Assembly (NCBI GenBank): GCA_947457085.1
Contig: CANGUS010000020.1
Location: 1 to 13,581, forward strand
From: Bacteroidota bacterium
GTDB lineage: Bacteria; Bacteroidota; Bacteroidia; Chitinophagales; Chitinophagaceae
Length of the DNA stretch: 13,581 nt
Direction: 5' to 3'
The first letter of the stretch is position 1; every line of letters starts with the position of its first letter. Both the position numbers and the translations under genes were made by a program. Below, in pieces: positions 6,887 through 13,581 of the stretch. The notes beneath the pieces were generated by a model. The model had not been told where the DNA came from, made no database searches, and saw nothing but the letters and a program-made list of their open reading frames with translations.

Positions 6887-7924
6887 ATGCGATTAAAGAT
6901 AATCATCCTCTTTATTTTTCTGGCTTTGATCTTCAATAAAAATACTTTTTCTCAAAAAAAAGATACTTTATTTGATCTAAAAATTTCATCCAATAATCAA
7001 ATCCCTTTTGAGGATATGGATTTTCCTTTTTTTGATGTTGATAAAAATAAAATTTTCATTTCTTTTTTCGTAAAAAATAGAACGGATAGCAACTCCCTTT
7101 CCATTGAAATAAAGAAAAAATCAATTCAACAAAGCCGATTGAAGCCAATCATTCAAAAAAAGATTCTTTTACATTCTGAAAACAACACTGCCTTTATCGA
7201 TAGCCTGGATATTTCTAATAATTTAATTTCCGGAAATTATGATATTATTGTGTCTATAGTAAACAAACAACTAGAAGTAATTGCTAGTATAAAAAAAGGA
7301 TTTCAAACCATTAGAAATGGCAATGCGATTTTAAAAAATGATTTTGAGGAAATAACAATCCCTAAAAACTTCAATATTCAAAACTCTTTTGTTTCAAATT
7401 ACAACCCAAAACAACTTTTAAAAAACATAAAAGCACTTGTTCCAATTGCTGAGGTATCTGAAATTAGGGCTATTGCAGCCATGGAAGAAAATGATATTAA
7501 TGCAGCCCAATTTTTTTATAATTTTTGGTATAATAGAAATAGCTCTGCGCCTGAAAAAGAATGGAAAATGTATGCTGAAAAATTAAATTATGTAGCTAAA
7601 AAATATGGCAGAAATGGAATGCCTGGCTTTGAAACCGACAGAGGAAAATTGTATTTGATGTTCGGGGAGCCCAATATAACAGAAAAAAGAGATAATGAGG
7701 AAGGCTCTCTGCCCTATGAAGTATGGTTTTATTACGAAACAAAAGGTCGAAAAAATGTAAAATTTCTTTTTTATCAACCCGGGAACATCTCTGATCAATT
7801 GATTATTTTACACTCCTCAGAGCAAGATATTTTAGTCAACCCATATTGGAAAAGAGTTTTACTTCAAGACCCTACAAATGGTGATAATAAACTAAAATAT
7901 CGTGTTTTTGAATATTTTAATTAA
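6887..7924 (+). CDS. GWxTD-domain protein, exported
   Basis: This 345-aa protein has a signal peptide (MRLKIIILFIFLALIF, probable cleavage after FS near residue 22), so it is exported. The middle of the mature protein is beta-rich (about 30-150). The C-terminal part matches the GWxTD domain of Bacteroidota: FFYNFWYNRNSSAPEKEW, then PGFETDRGKLYLMFGEPN, then YEVWFYY and KFLFYQPG. The name-giving Trp is replaced, giving G247-F-E-T-D251, while the following R-G and the G-x-P motif are kept. The function of the domain is unknown. I chose the ATG at 6887 because it begins directly with the signal peptide. An in-frame ATG at 6818 would add 23 residues, overlap wbqC and bury the signal peptide. The LEA-like lipoprotein gene follows with no gap, so the two are almost certainly co-transcribed. 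Confidence 0.8.
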   Translation: MRLKIIILFIFLALIFNKNTFSQKKDTLFDLKISSNNQIPFEDMDFPFFDVDKNKIFISFFVKNRTDSNSLSIEIKKKSIQQSRLKPIIQKKILLHSENNTAFIDSLDISNNLISGNYDIIVSIVNKQLEVIASIKKGFQTIRNGNAILKNDFEEITIPKNFNIQNSFVSNYNPKQLLKNIKALVPIAEVSEIRAIAAMEENDINAAQFFYNFWYNRNSSAPEKEWKMYAEKLNYVAKKYGRNGMPGFETDRGKLYLMFGEPNITEKRDNEEGSLPYEVWFYYETKGRKNVKFLFYQPGNISDQLIILHSSEQDILVNPYWKRVLLQDPTNGDNKLKYRVFEYFN

Positions 7925-8398
7925 ATGAAAATTATAATGAAATCAATCTTATTTATTACTTGCTCTTTAGCAATTATATTAATTATATCTGCTGCTAGCT
8001 GCAATAGCATAAAAGAACTAGAGTATAAAGGGATAAAAAACCCTAAACTTCAAACACTTAGTTTTAATAATACAGCTATTCAAATGGATATAGAATATTT
8101 TAATCCGAATAATTTCGGATTGGATGTAAAAGAAACCAATTTGAATATATACTTAAACGATCAATTTATAGGTATTGCCGATCAACCCAAGAAAACACAA
8201 ATTGCAAAAAAAGCTTCTTTTTTATTTCCAATCATTGCGCATTTTGATCCAATAAAAGCTGCAGGAACAGCACTTAAAGCCTTGTTTTCTAAAACGAACA
8301 AAATTACTATACAAGGTACTGCAAAAATTGGCAAAGAAGGTGTTTATATCAAGCTGCCGATTAATATTTCAGAAAATGTGAGTATGTACAACGAATAA
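7925..8398 (+). CDS. LEA14-like (WHy-domain) lipoprotein
   Basis: This 157-aa protein has a hydrophobic N terminus ending in ISAASC, with C26 the probable lipidated residue, although the -3 position (Ala) is weaker than the usual Leu. The mature part matches the LEA-2/WHy beta-sandwich: SFNNTAIQMDIEYFNPNNFGLDV with its Asn-Pro-Asn, then NLNIYLNDQFIGIA, a helix-breaking KKTQIAKK segment, and a final KITIQGTAKIGKEGVYIKLPI strand pair. In bacteria these domains are found in envelope lipoproteins; a link to desiccation or stress is known for plant members but not shown here. Its ATG directly abuts the TAA of the GWxTD gene (TAAATG), suggesting translational coupling. A second ATG at 7937 would leave a shorter signal peptide and is a reasonable alternative start. 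Confidence 0.78.
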   Translation: MKIIMKSILFITCSLAIILIISAASCNSIKELEYKGIKNPKLQTLSFNNTAIQMDIEYFNPNNFGLDVKETNLNIYLNDQFIGIADQPKKTQIAKKASFLFPIIAHFDPIKAAGTALKALFSKTNKITIQGTAKIGKEGVYIKLPINISENVSMYNE

Positions 8399-8483
8399 TT
8401 TAAACCCTTAATTCTTTGGGTTTTAAATAGAATAGTTTGACTTCCATTTTTAAGATAGATAAATTTGCTCCGTAAAGTCATAA

Positions 8484-8517
8484 AAAAAATCTCGTAACAA
8501 ATGTTACGAGATTTTTT
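8484..8517. terminator. Bidirectional terminator between convergent genes
   Basis: A perfect 15-bp stem (8484-8498 AAAAAATCTCGTAAC with 8503-8517) has a 4-base loop, with an A tract on one side and a T tract on the other. It can serve both the GWxTD/LEA unit on the plus strand and the three-repeat protein gene on the minus strand. Confidence 0.9.
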
Positions 8518-8543
8518 AAATAACTACAATTTAGTAATGAAAA

Positions 8544-9071
8544 TTATCTTTCATATTCATTACGCATAATACCATAAAATTGGAAGGTTTTCATTTTATA
8601 CCCTTTGTCGATGTATTTATCAGTATCGCCAAATTCAGGAATGGTAACCCAATCTTTGGTTCTGCTTCTGTACCAACGATAAACAGCAACATGATTTTGA
8701 GATCTGCGAACTGGAACATAAAATTGCAATGATTTTAATGTATACCCTTTTAAGTTCATATCACTATCTGTTAATTCATCTTCTGCAATACTCACTTGGT
8801 CGTTTGTTACTGGATTTGTCCATCTGTAAACGGCAACACGATCGCTTGAAGGTGTTTTGTATGCATAAAACAAAAATGTTTTTTCTTTGTAATGCCATTG
8901 TAATAATTGACCTTCTTGAATTTCACCTTCTGCTAAAGTAACAAATTCATTGTTGTTACTTAACCATCTGTAAATTCTTACCATGTCATCGTCTTTGTAT
9001 TGTGCAAATGCAGTGTTTCCTAAAGAAATCATTGCTAATATAGCGACAAGATTGAATATTACTTTTCTCAT
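8544..9071 (-). CDS. Secreted protein with three tandem YRW repeats
   Basis: This 175-aa protein has a Sec signal peptide (cleavage after AFAQ, residue 24). The rest is three copies of one module of about 40 residues, spaced 48-49 residues apart: about 31-69, 79-118 and 128-167. Each copy starts V-x-[IV]-Y-R-W, has a V-[ST]-[LI] strand in the middle and ends in a G-Y/hydrophobic turn with F-x-F-Y or L-Q-F-Y. The pattern resembles the DUF5648-type repeats (vYRwyn...GY...F), which often act as trimeric beta modules in secreted proteins. No enzyme motif is visible, so I infer a binding or structural role outside the cytoplasm. It has its own terminator and stands alone, with no partner gene. The copies have diverged strongly apart from the YRW and FY anchors. 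Confidence 0.78.
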   Translation of the reverse strand: MRKVIFNLVAILAMISLGNTAFAQYKDDDMVRIYRWLSNNNEFVTLAEGEIQEGQLLQWHYKEKTFLFYAYKTPSSDRVAVYRWTNPVTNDQVSIAEDELTDSDMNLKGYTLKSLQFYVPVRRSQNHVAVYRWYRSRTKDWVTIPEFGDTDKYIDKGYKMKTFQFYGIMRNEYER

Positions 9072-9097
9072 ACTGCTTTTATTCTATTTTTGAAATA

Positions 9098-9129
9098 CAA
9101 TGATAATGAATTCATTTCATTCTCACAAT
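9098..9129 (-). promoter_or_regulatory. Weak candidate promoter of the three-repeat protein gene
   Basis: On the minus strand, ATTG (9126-9129) is followed after 20 bases by TATCATTG (9098-9105). These are the Bacteroidota -33 and -7 elements with one mismatch each. The start codon is about 27 bases further on. Confidence 0.3.
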
Positions 9130-9300
9130 TTTTTTTTTATATTTTTAGAATAAAGTTGACGGATTATTAAAAAATAATAGACGAAATCATAATTTCATCC
9201 ACATTTTTAACGAATTTCTGTTTTTTAGGTTTTATCGAGTTTTCAATGAATTTGACACTGCTACCATATTCACTTCAATTGTTATTTAGCAATAAAATAA

Positions 9301-9332
9301 AAATGGTCGTAATAATTTTATTACGACCATTT
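9301..9332 (-). terminator. Terminator of the desaturase gene
   Basis: A perfect 14-bp stem (9301-9314 with 9319-9332, core ATGGTCGTAATA) has a 4-base loop. On the minus strand it is followed by TTATTTTATT. It begins about 20 bases after the desaturase stop. The AT-rich 9130-9300 stretch beyond it holds no ORF that I trust. Confidence 0.88.
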
Positions 9333-9352
9333 ACTTTTTTTAAAAATTAAAC

Positions 9353-10471
9353 CTACGCATTCGCTAAATCGAACTTGCCATTTGGTAAACCGAATTGTTT
9401 TAATACTCTGTAATGAGATTTTAAGGCGCCAAAATAGGTTGGATTATTGTTGTACATAATTCCATACTCCTTCGCTGTTTCTTCAACAATGTGTGCAATT
9501 TTTGGATAGTGAATATGGCATATGTCCGGAAAAATATGATGTTCGATTTGGTGAGTCAAACCACCAGTATACCAAGTAAGAAACTTACTTCCATGGCCAA
9601 AATCAGCTGTAGTTTGTAATTGATGAATAGCCCACTCATTTTCAATATTTCCTGCATCATTTGGCAATGGAAACTCGGCATGTTCTACCACATGAGCCAA
9701 TTGAAATATAGTAGATAACACAAAGCCTGTAATGGCATGCATCAATAAAAAACCAACAATGATAATTCCAGGAGTATATCCTAAAAATCCAATTGGAATA
9801 ATTAACATATATATCCAATAAACTACTTTACTTACAATTAATTTAAGTAAATCCATTGCCTTTTGGATTTTAGTTCCTTTGTTTACTCCATTTTGAGAGT
9901 AATTATAAAACTGTTTGAAATCTTTTATAAATACCCAACTCAATGTAGCTAAGCAATAAGCTGCGAATGCATAAATATGCTGAAATCGTTGTGCTGGGTG
10001 AAACTTAAAGTGAGGAGACCAACGCATTTTAAGACGTTGTGAAATATCTTCATCTACATGGGTAATATTTGTGTAGGTATGGTGTAAAATGTTATGTTGC
10101 AAACGCCAGTTAACATCAAATCCTCCAATAAAATTCAAGGTGATACCTAAAACTTTATTTACCATTTTATTATTACTGTAAGCACCATGATTCGCATCGT
10201 GCATAACGCTCATACCAACACCCGCTGCGCCAAAACCAGACACTATATAGCATATCATTAATATCCAAGTTGGCAGAGGACTAAAAACATATAAGCAAAT
10301 GATTGGCACCAAGTACATGCTAATCATAACAAAGGTTTTAAACTTCATTTTTAAGTTAGCAGATTTATCAATGTTGTTGTCAATAAAATATTGATCAACT
10401 CTTGCTTTTAATGTTTTTAGAAATTGTGTTTTTTCTTTATTAACGAATTTAACTCTTTTTAGTTGTTCCAT
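9353..10471 (-). CDS. Membrane fatty acid desaturase (acyl-lipid/acyl-CoA type)
   Basis: This 372-aa integral membrane protein introduces double bonds into fatty acyl chains using a di-iron centre. Three His boxes are present, numbered from the ATG at 10471: HDANH (91-95), HNILHH (126-131) and QIEHH (308-312). A further HVVEH lies at about 260-264. The Gln in the third box is typical of front-end (delta-5/delta-6-like) desaturases and of bacterial DesA/DesA3 relatives. Hydrophobic segments at about 47-85, 108-118, 168-182 and 210-260 fit the usual four-helix arrangement. There is no N-terminal cytochrome b5 domain (no HPGG), so an external electron donor is needed. Regiospecificity cannot be read from the sequence. 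I prefer the ATG at 10471; an upstream in-frame TTG at 10480 would add three residues but overlaps the candidate -7 element. It likely adjusts membrane fluidity. Confidence 0.88.
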   Translation of the reverse strand: MEQLKRVKFVNKEKTQFLKTLKARVDQYFIDNNIDKSANLKMKFKTFVMISMYLVPIICLYVFSPLPTWILMICYIVSGFGAAGVGMSVMHDANHGAYSNNKMVNKVLGITLNFIGGFDVNWRLQHNILHHTYTNITHVDEDISQRLKMRWSPHFKFHPAQRFQHIYAFAAYCLATLSWVFIKDFKQFYNYSQNGVNKGTKIQKAMDLLKLIVSKVVYWIYMLIIPIGFLGYTPGIIIVGFLLMHAITGFVLSTIFQLAHVVEHAEFPLPNDAGNIENEWAIHQLQTTADFGHGSKFLTWYTGGLTHQIEHHIFPDICHIHYPKIAHIVEETAKEYGIMYNNNPTYFGALKSHYRVLKQFGLPNGKFDLANA

Positions 10472-10477
10472 ACCAGA

Positions 10478-10485
10478 CAAAAATA
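10478..10485 (-). promoter_or_regulatory. Candidate -7 element at the desaturase start
   Basis: On the minus strand this reads TATTTTTG, an exact TAnnTTTG match, with its last base only 7 bases before the ATG at 10471. If used, the mRNA would be leaderless or nearly so. No matching TTTG -33 element was found, so chance occurrence in an AT-rich region is a real alternative. Confidence 0.35.
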
Positions 10486-10559
10486 AGGATTTATTAATAT
10501 GTTTTTAATAGTATTTTGTTATAAGCTAGTAGGATTAAGGTGAGTTTTATCATTTTATA

Positions 10560-10584
10560 GATAAAAATATTTACAATATTTATC
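10560..10584. repeat. Imperfect inverted repeat upstream of the desaturase gene
   Basis: GATAAAAATATT at 10560 is followed after a short loop by AATATTTATC ending at 10584; the arms pair with one bulged A. It sits about 90 bases upstream of the desaturase ATG and before the skp terminator. It has no T run typical of a terminator, so an operator is possible, but it is AT-only apart from its ends. Confidence 0.3.
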
Positions 10585-10593
10585 AAGAATATA

Positions 10594-10622
10594 AAAAGCT
10601 ATCTAAAATATAGATAGCTTTT
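10594..10622 (-). terminator. Terminator of the bamA-skp-skp cluster
   Basis: A 12-bp stem (10594-10605 with 10611-10622, core AAGCTATCT/AGATAGCTT) has a 5-base loop. On the minus strand it ends in CTTTTTATATT. It lies about 20 bases after the stop of the last skp-like gene. Confidence 0.85.
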
Positions 10623-10643
10623 CATATTAGTTGTTAGTGATGA

Positions 10644-11168
10644 TTATTTTTTAGGCAGAGCTGCTGTTTCTTTAATTCCTAATTTTGTTTTTACTTCTCC
10701 AATAATATTATCTGAAGGCAATGCATAAATAATTGAACCTGCAGATACGTCTAAAATATAGCTGTAGTTTTTTTCTTTAGCTACATCTTGAATCGCTTTA
10801 TCTGCTTTTTCTGTTATTGGTTTTAATAATTCTTGTCCTTTTGCTGCAATTTTTTCTTCTGCTGTTTGTTGAAACGTTTGCATTCTTGCTTGTAAGTCGC
10901 TTAATTCTTTTTCTTTCACTTGTCTAATTTCATCAGATGTAGTTTTAGCAGTTGCTTCATATGCTTTATACTTTGTTTCCATTTCTTTTTGCATTGTGGT
11001 TAACTGGTCTACAAACGTTTTTTTGTAAGCTTCTACATCCGCTGTATACTTTTTGTATTCTGGCATGGTGCTAATTAATTCTTCAGAATTAATATATCCA
11101 ATTTTTTGCTGTGCAAACGTTACCGATGAAGTTAGGATGAATGCTAAAGCGATAATTAATTTTTTCAT
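10644..11168 (-). CDS. OmpH/Skp-family periplasmic chaperone, second copy
   Basis: This 174-aa protein has a Sec signal peptide (MKKLIIALAFILTSSVTFAQ, cleavage after residue 19 or 20). IGYINSEELISTMPEYKKY (about 23-41) is the conserved N-terminal strand and helix of Skp/OmpH. A long charged helix follows (about 45-120, rich in K, E and Q), forming the tentacle coiled coil. The closing KNYSYILDVSAGSIIYA resembles the family's final beta segment. Skp trimers hold unfolded outer-membrane proteins in the periplasm before BamA inserts them. It follows the other skp-like gene after 78 bases and bamA further up. Its less basic mature part and its sequence differ clearly from the neighbouring copy, so this is an old duplication rather than a recent one. 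Confidence 0.9.
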   Translation of the reverse strand: MKKLIIALAFILTSSVTFAQQKIGYINSEELISTMPEYKKYTADVEAYKKTFVDQLTTMQKEMETKYKAYEATAKTTSDEIRQVKEKELSDLQARMQTFQQTAEEKIAAKGQELLKPITEKADKAIQDVAKEKNYSYILDVSAGSIIYALPSDNIIGEVKTKLGIKETAALPKK

Positions 11169-11246
11169 TTATATTTTATTGTTTTTATCTTGTTTGTTAA
11201 AAAAAGAGTGTAAATATATAGTTTTTCTATGGAAGTAATATTTACT

Positions 11247-11771
11247 TTATTTAGATTTTGGGATACTTACGCCTAAATCTTTCAGGATGTCGTCACTTTT
11301 ATCAATTTTGCTGTCTGAGTAAAATACACTCAAGTCTGCCGACTTGTCAAAAATAATATCATATCCTTTTGAAGTGGCTAATTTTTGGATGGAGTTGTAT
11401 ACTTTATCTTGCACTGGTTTTACTAATTCCTGACGGCGTTTAAATAAATCGCCTTCAAAACCAAAGCGTTTTTTTTGTAATTCTTTCGCTTCTTTTTCTT
11501 TTTTTATGATTTCATCTTCTCTCTTCTTTTTCATGTCATCACTTAACATTACTTGCTCTGCTTGATAACTTTTATACATTCTATCTACATCTAAAAGTTT
11601 TGCATCAATATCTTTTTGCCATTGAGCAGATACTTCATCTAATTTTGTTTGCGCTTGCTTGTATTCTGGCAAATTTTCTAAAATGTATTTAGAATCTACT
11701 ACGCAATAACGTTGTGCTTGTACTTGGAAGGATGCAATAAATAAGATTGCAATTACAATTATTTTTTTCAT
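11247..11771 (-). CDS. OmpH/Skp-family periplasmic chaperone, first copy
   Basis: This 174-aa protein has a signal peptide ending VQAQ (about residue 20). RYCVVDSKYILENLPEYKQA (about 21-40) corresponds to the Skp N-terminal strand with the family's L-P-E-Y. The middle, about 42-120, is a long Lys/Glu-rich coiled coil (KKKREDEIIKKEKEAKELQ). The end has GYDIIFDKSADLSVFYSD, the conserved C-terminal strand pair. It is expected to act as a periplasmic holdase delivering beta-barrel proteins to BamA. It sits 78 bases after bamA and 78 bases before the second skp-like gene, the typical Bacteroidota bamA-skp-skp order. Its coiled coil is more basic than that of the other copy, which suggests the two may prefer different clients or form different trimers. 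Confidence 0.9.
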   Translation of the reverse strand: MKKIIVIAILFIASFQVQAQRYCVVDSKYILENLPEYKQAQTKLDEVSAQWQKDIDAKLLDVDRMYKSYQAEQVMLSDDMKKKREDEIIKKEKEAKELQKKRFGFEGDLFKRRQELVKPVQDKVYNSIQKLATSKGYDIIFDKSADLSVFYSDSKIDKSDDILKDLGVSIPKSK

Positions 11772-11849
11772 TTTAATTTTTATTTTAGTTATTGACTACA
11801 AAGAACGAGATAAAGTTTGAAATGTAAATATTCTTTAACGATTATTTAT

Positions 11850-13581
11850 CTATTCAGGCTCGAATCCTAACATGAAGCTAATTTTGGTAGCTTGCCCAAA
11901 TTTTGTACCTGGCGTTAATCTGTCTATACCCAATCCATAATCCAATCCCAATAAACCAAACATTGGTAAAAATATACGCACCCCTAAACCAACAGAGCGT
12001 CTTAATTGAAAGGGATTAAAACTCTTGAAATTGTCCCAAGCATTGGCTGCGTCAAAAAATGCCAATCCATAAATAGTGGAAGAAGGATTTAATGAAAAAG
12101 GATAACGTAATTCTGCTTGATATTTATTAAAGATAGCTGCTCCATTGGTTTGATTTGAATATATTTCATATCCTCTTTGAGCGATAATATCTCTTCCATA
12201 AATAGTAAAGCCCGAGAGTCCATCTCCACCCACTTGAAATCGTTCAAAAGGAGATTGTACATTTTTATTATAATATGCTAAGTAACCATGTTTAGTGGCT
12301 AATTTTAATATTAAATTTCCTTTAATTCGTTGATACCATTCTGCAGTAAAACGATATTTATGATATTCAATCCACTTGTATTTTTCTGCAGTAGATAATG
12401 TTGTGTATTCTTTACCGCTTAAGAGTGAATAGGGTGCCGTTAATTGCAAACTCATAGAGATATTTGAACCGCTTCTAGGATACAAAGGTTGATCAATTGA
12501 GTATCGACCTAAATTAATTTTTAAACTTAGGTTATTGGCCTCTCCATTCTTAAAATCTGAAAAGAAAGTATAATTATTAATTTTATATAATTGATAGTTT
12601 AAACCATAAGATAAAACAAAATAATCATCTGGCCATTTCAATTGTTTACTCATGGTAGCTCCTGCTCCTAAAGTGGTCATGTGACCTGTTGTGGTTGCAA
12701 ATTGACTTCCAGCCGCAAAATAAGTTCTATATAAACTAACAGACAATGAATTTGGTTTTTTTCCACCTAACCATGGCTCTGTAAAGCTTGCATTTACTGA
12801 ATTATATTGCCTTCCGTTTGCTTGTCCTCTGATGGCTAGTTTTTGACCATCGCCCATAGGCAAAGGATCCCAGTTTTTTACTTTTCCAATATTTTTTAAA
12901 GCGAAATTATTAAACGAAACGCCTAATGTGCCTGTTATTCCTAAACCACCACCAAAGCCAGCTTGAAGCTCTAATTGATCAGCTGATTTTTCTGTTAAGG
13001 TATAATCTATATCAACCGTTCCATCATTGTGCGGAGTTGGCTGTATGCCAATTTTTTCCGCATCAAAAAATCCTAGATTAGCAATTTGTCTTTGTGAACG
13101 AATGATATCTGCTCTTGAAAATTTACTGCCTGGATAGGTTCTTAGTTCTCTTCTAATAACATGTTCGTGCGTTTTGTCATTGCCTGCAATATTGACATTT
13201 CTGATAGTATACTGCTCACCTTCTATCACTTTTACTTCAAAATTGATAGTGTCTCCCATAATTGATTTTTCAACAAGATCTGTATTAAATGCCAAATAGC
13301 CATCATCTAAGTATAAAGAACTGATGTCATCTGCTTCCTGAGTTGGGATTTTACCTAATCGTTTTTGCAATAATTCGTTGTTGTAAATATCTCCTTTTTT
13401 GATACCCGTATGCTTCGTTAATTGTTCGTTCGTATATTTTGTATTTCCTTTCCATTCAATTTCACCAAAATAGTATCGCTTGCCTTCTTTTACTTTTACA
13501 TCTATATTAAGATGCCCATTTTTTGCAGAATAAAATGTATCCTTTTCAATGGCTGCATCTCTATACCCAATTGAATTGTAA
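11850..13581 (-). CDS. bamA: Outer membrane protein assembly factor BamA (5' end outside window)
   Basis: The frame stays open from the right edge to the stop at 11850, giving 576 visible residues. The TTG at 13370 is not the start: upstream codons continue with POTRA-type sequence (NGHLNIDVKVKEGKRYYFGE then IEWKGNTKYTNEQL). At least two POTRA repeats are seen, the next one containing VIEGEQYTIRNVNIAGNDKT and RRELRTYPGSKFSRADI. The barrel follows, beginning near LELQAGFGGG, with the loop-6 region GLSGFTIYGRDII and QRGY (around 12170-12200), corresponding to the conserved V/I-R-G-F/Y motif. BamA is the essential core of the machine that folds and inserts outer-membrane beta-barrels. The protein ends in SFMLGFEPE, so the aromatic residue is four places before the end rather than last. 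Two skp-like genes lie directly downstream. Confidence 0.95.
   Translation of the reverse strand, partial: YNSIGYRDAAIEKDTFYSAKNGHLNIDVKVKEGKRYYFGEIEWKGNTKYTNEQLTKHTGIKKGDIYNNELLQKRLGKIPTQEADDISSLYLDDGYLAFNTDLVEKSIMGDTINFEVKVIEGEQYTIRNVNIAGNDKTHEHVIRRELRTYPGSKFSRADIIRSQRQIANLGFFDAEKIGIQPTPHNDGTVDIDYTLTEKSADQLELQAGFGGGLGITGTLGVSFNNFALKNIGKVKNWDPLPMGDGQKLAIRGQANGRQYNSVNASFTEPWLGGKKPNSLSVSLYRTYFAAGSQFATTTGHMTTLGAGATMSKQLKWPDDYFVLSYGLNYQLYKINNYTFFSDFKNGEANNLSLKINLGRYSIDQPLYPRSGSNISMSLQLTAPYSLLSGKEYTTLSTAEKYKWIEYHKYRFTAEWYQRIKGNLILKLATKHGYLAYYNKNVQSPFERFQVGGDGLSGFTIYGRDIIAQRGYEIYSNQTNGAAIFNKYQAELRYPFSLNPSSTIYGLAFFDAANAWDNFKSFNPFQLRRSVGLGVRIFLPMFGLLGLDYGLGIDRLTPGTKFGQATKISFMLGFEPE

Noticed and set aside
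8399..8427. Hairpin AAACCC...GGGTTT just after the LEA-like gene
   Set aside because: The stem is bulged and lacks a T run; the strong bidirectional terminator at 8484-8517 explains termination better.
9160..9199. Short AT-rich inverted repeats upstream of the three-repeat gene (for example 9180-9187 with 9192-9199)
   Set aside because: The arms are short, one pair is mismatched, and such repeats are expected by chance at this base composition.
11053..11238. Small plus-strand frame across the start of the second skp-like gene
   Set aside because: It runs antisense to a signal peptide coding region and an AT-rich gap, and its product is not protein-like. The hydrophobic tail arises from A/T tracts.

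Overview
The window looks like ordinary chromosome from an AT-rich member of the Bacteroidota, possibly Chitinophagales-like (order-level placement is a guess). Four things point to this phylum. Several starts are preceded by the TAnnTTTG promoter -7 element and lack an obvious Shine-Dalgarno sequence. There is an outer-membrane assembly cluster of bamA followed by two Skp/OmpH genes. There is a short (about 470 aa) arginine decarboxylase. Finally, WbqC, GWxTD and carboxypeptidase-regulatory-like lipoprotein families are all present. I see no tRNA, rRNA, CRISPR array, insertion sequence, phage gene or attachment site.

Layout. Positions 1-1260 (+) hold the tail of a probable glycosyltransferase and a GHMP sugar kinase resembling the heptose-7-phosphate kinase HddA, probably the end of a surface-polysaccharide locus. 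Positions 1370-1978 (+) encode a Mn-type superoxide dismutase ending in a strong terminator. Positions 2163-5481 (-) encode a large multidomain lipoprotein and, upstream of it, an arginine decarboxylase for polyamine synthesis. Positions 5642-6256 (+) encode a small secreted cysteine-containing protein, which meets a WbqC-family gene (6258-6869, -) tail to tail with one base between them. Divergent from wbqC, with 17 bases between the starts, are a GWxTD-domain protein and an abutting LEA14-like lipoprotein (6887-8398, +). Positions 8544-9071 (-) encode a secreted protein made of three tandem repeats. Positions 9353-10471 (-) encode a membrane fatty acid desaturase. Positions 10644-13581 (-) carry the bamA-skp-skp cluster, with bamA running off the right edge.

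Most products act at or in the cell envelope: sugar precursors, outer-membrane protein assembly, lipoproteins and membrane lipid desaturation. Apart from bamA-skp-skp, the GWxTD/LEA pair and probably the glycosyltransferase/kinase pair, the genes look like independent units separated by hairpin terminators. I found no convincing new multi-gene system. The least explained parts are the three-repeat secreted protein, the multidomain lipoprotein and the GWxTD/LEA lipoprotein pair.
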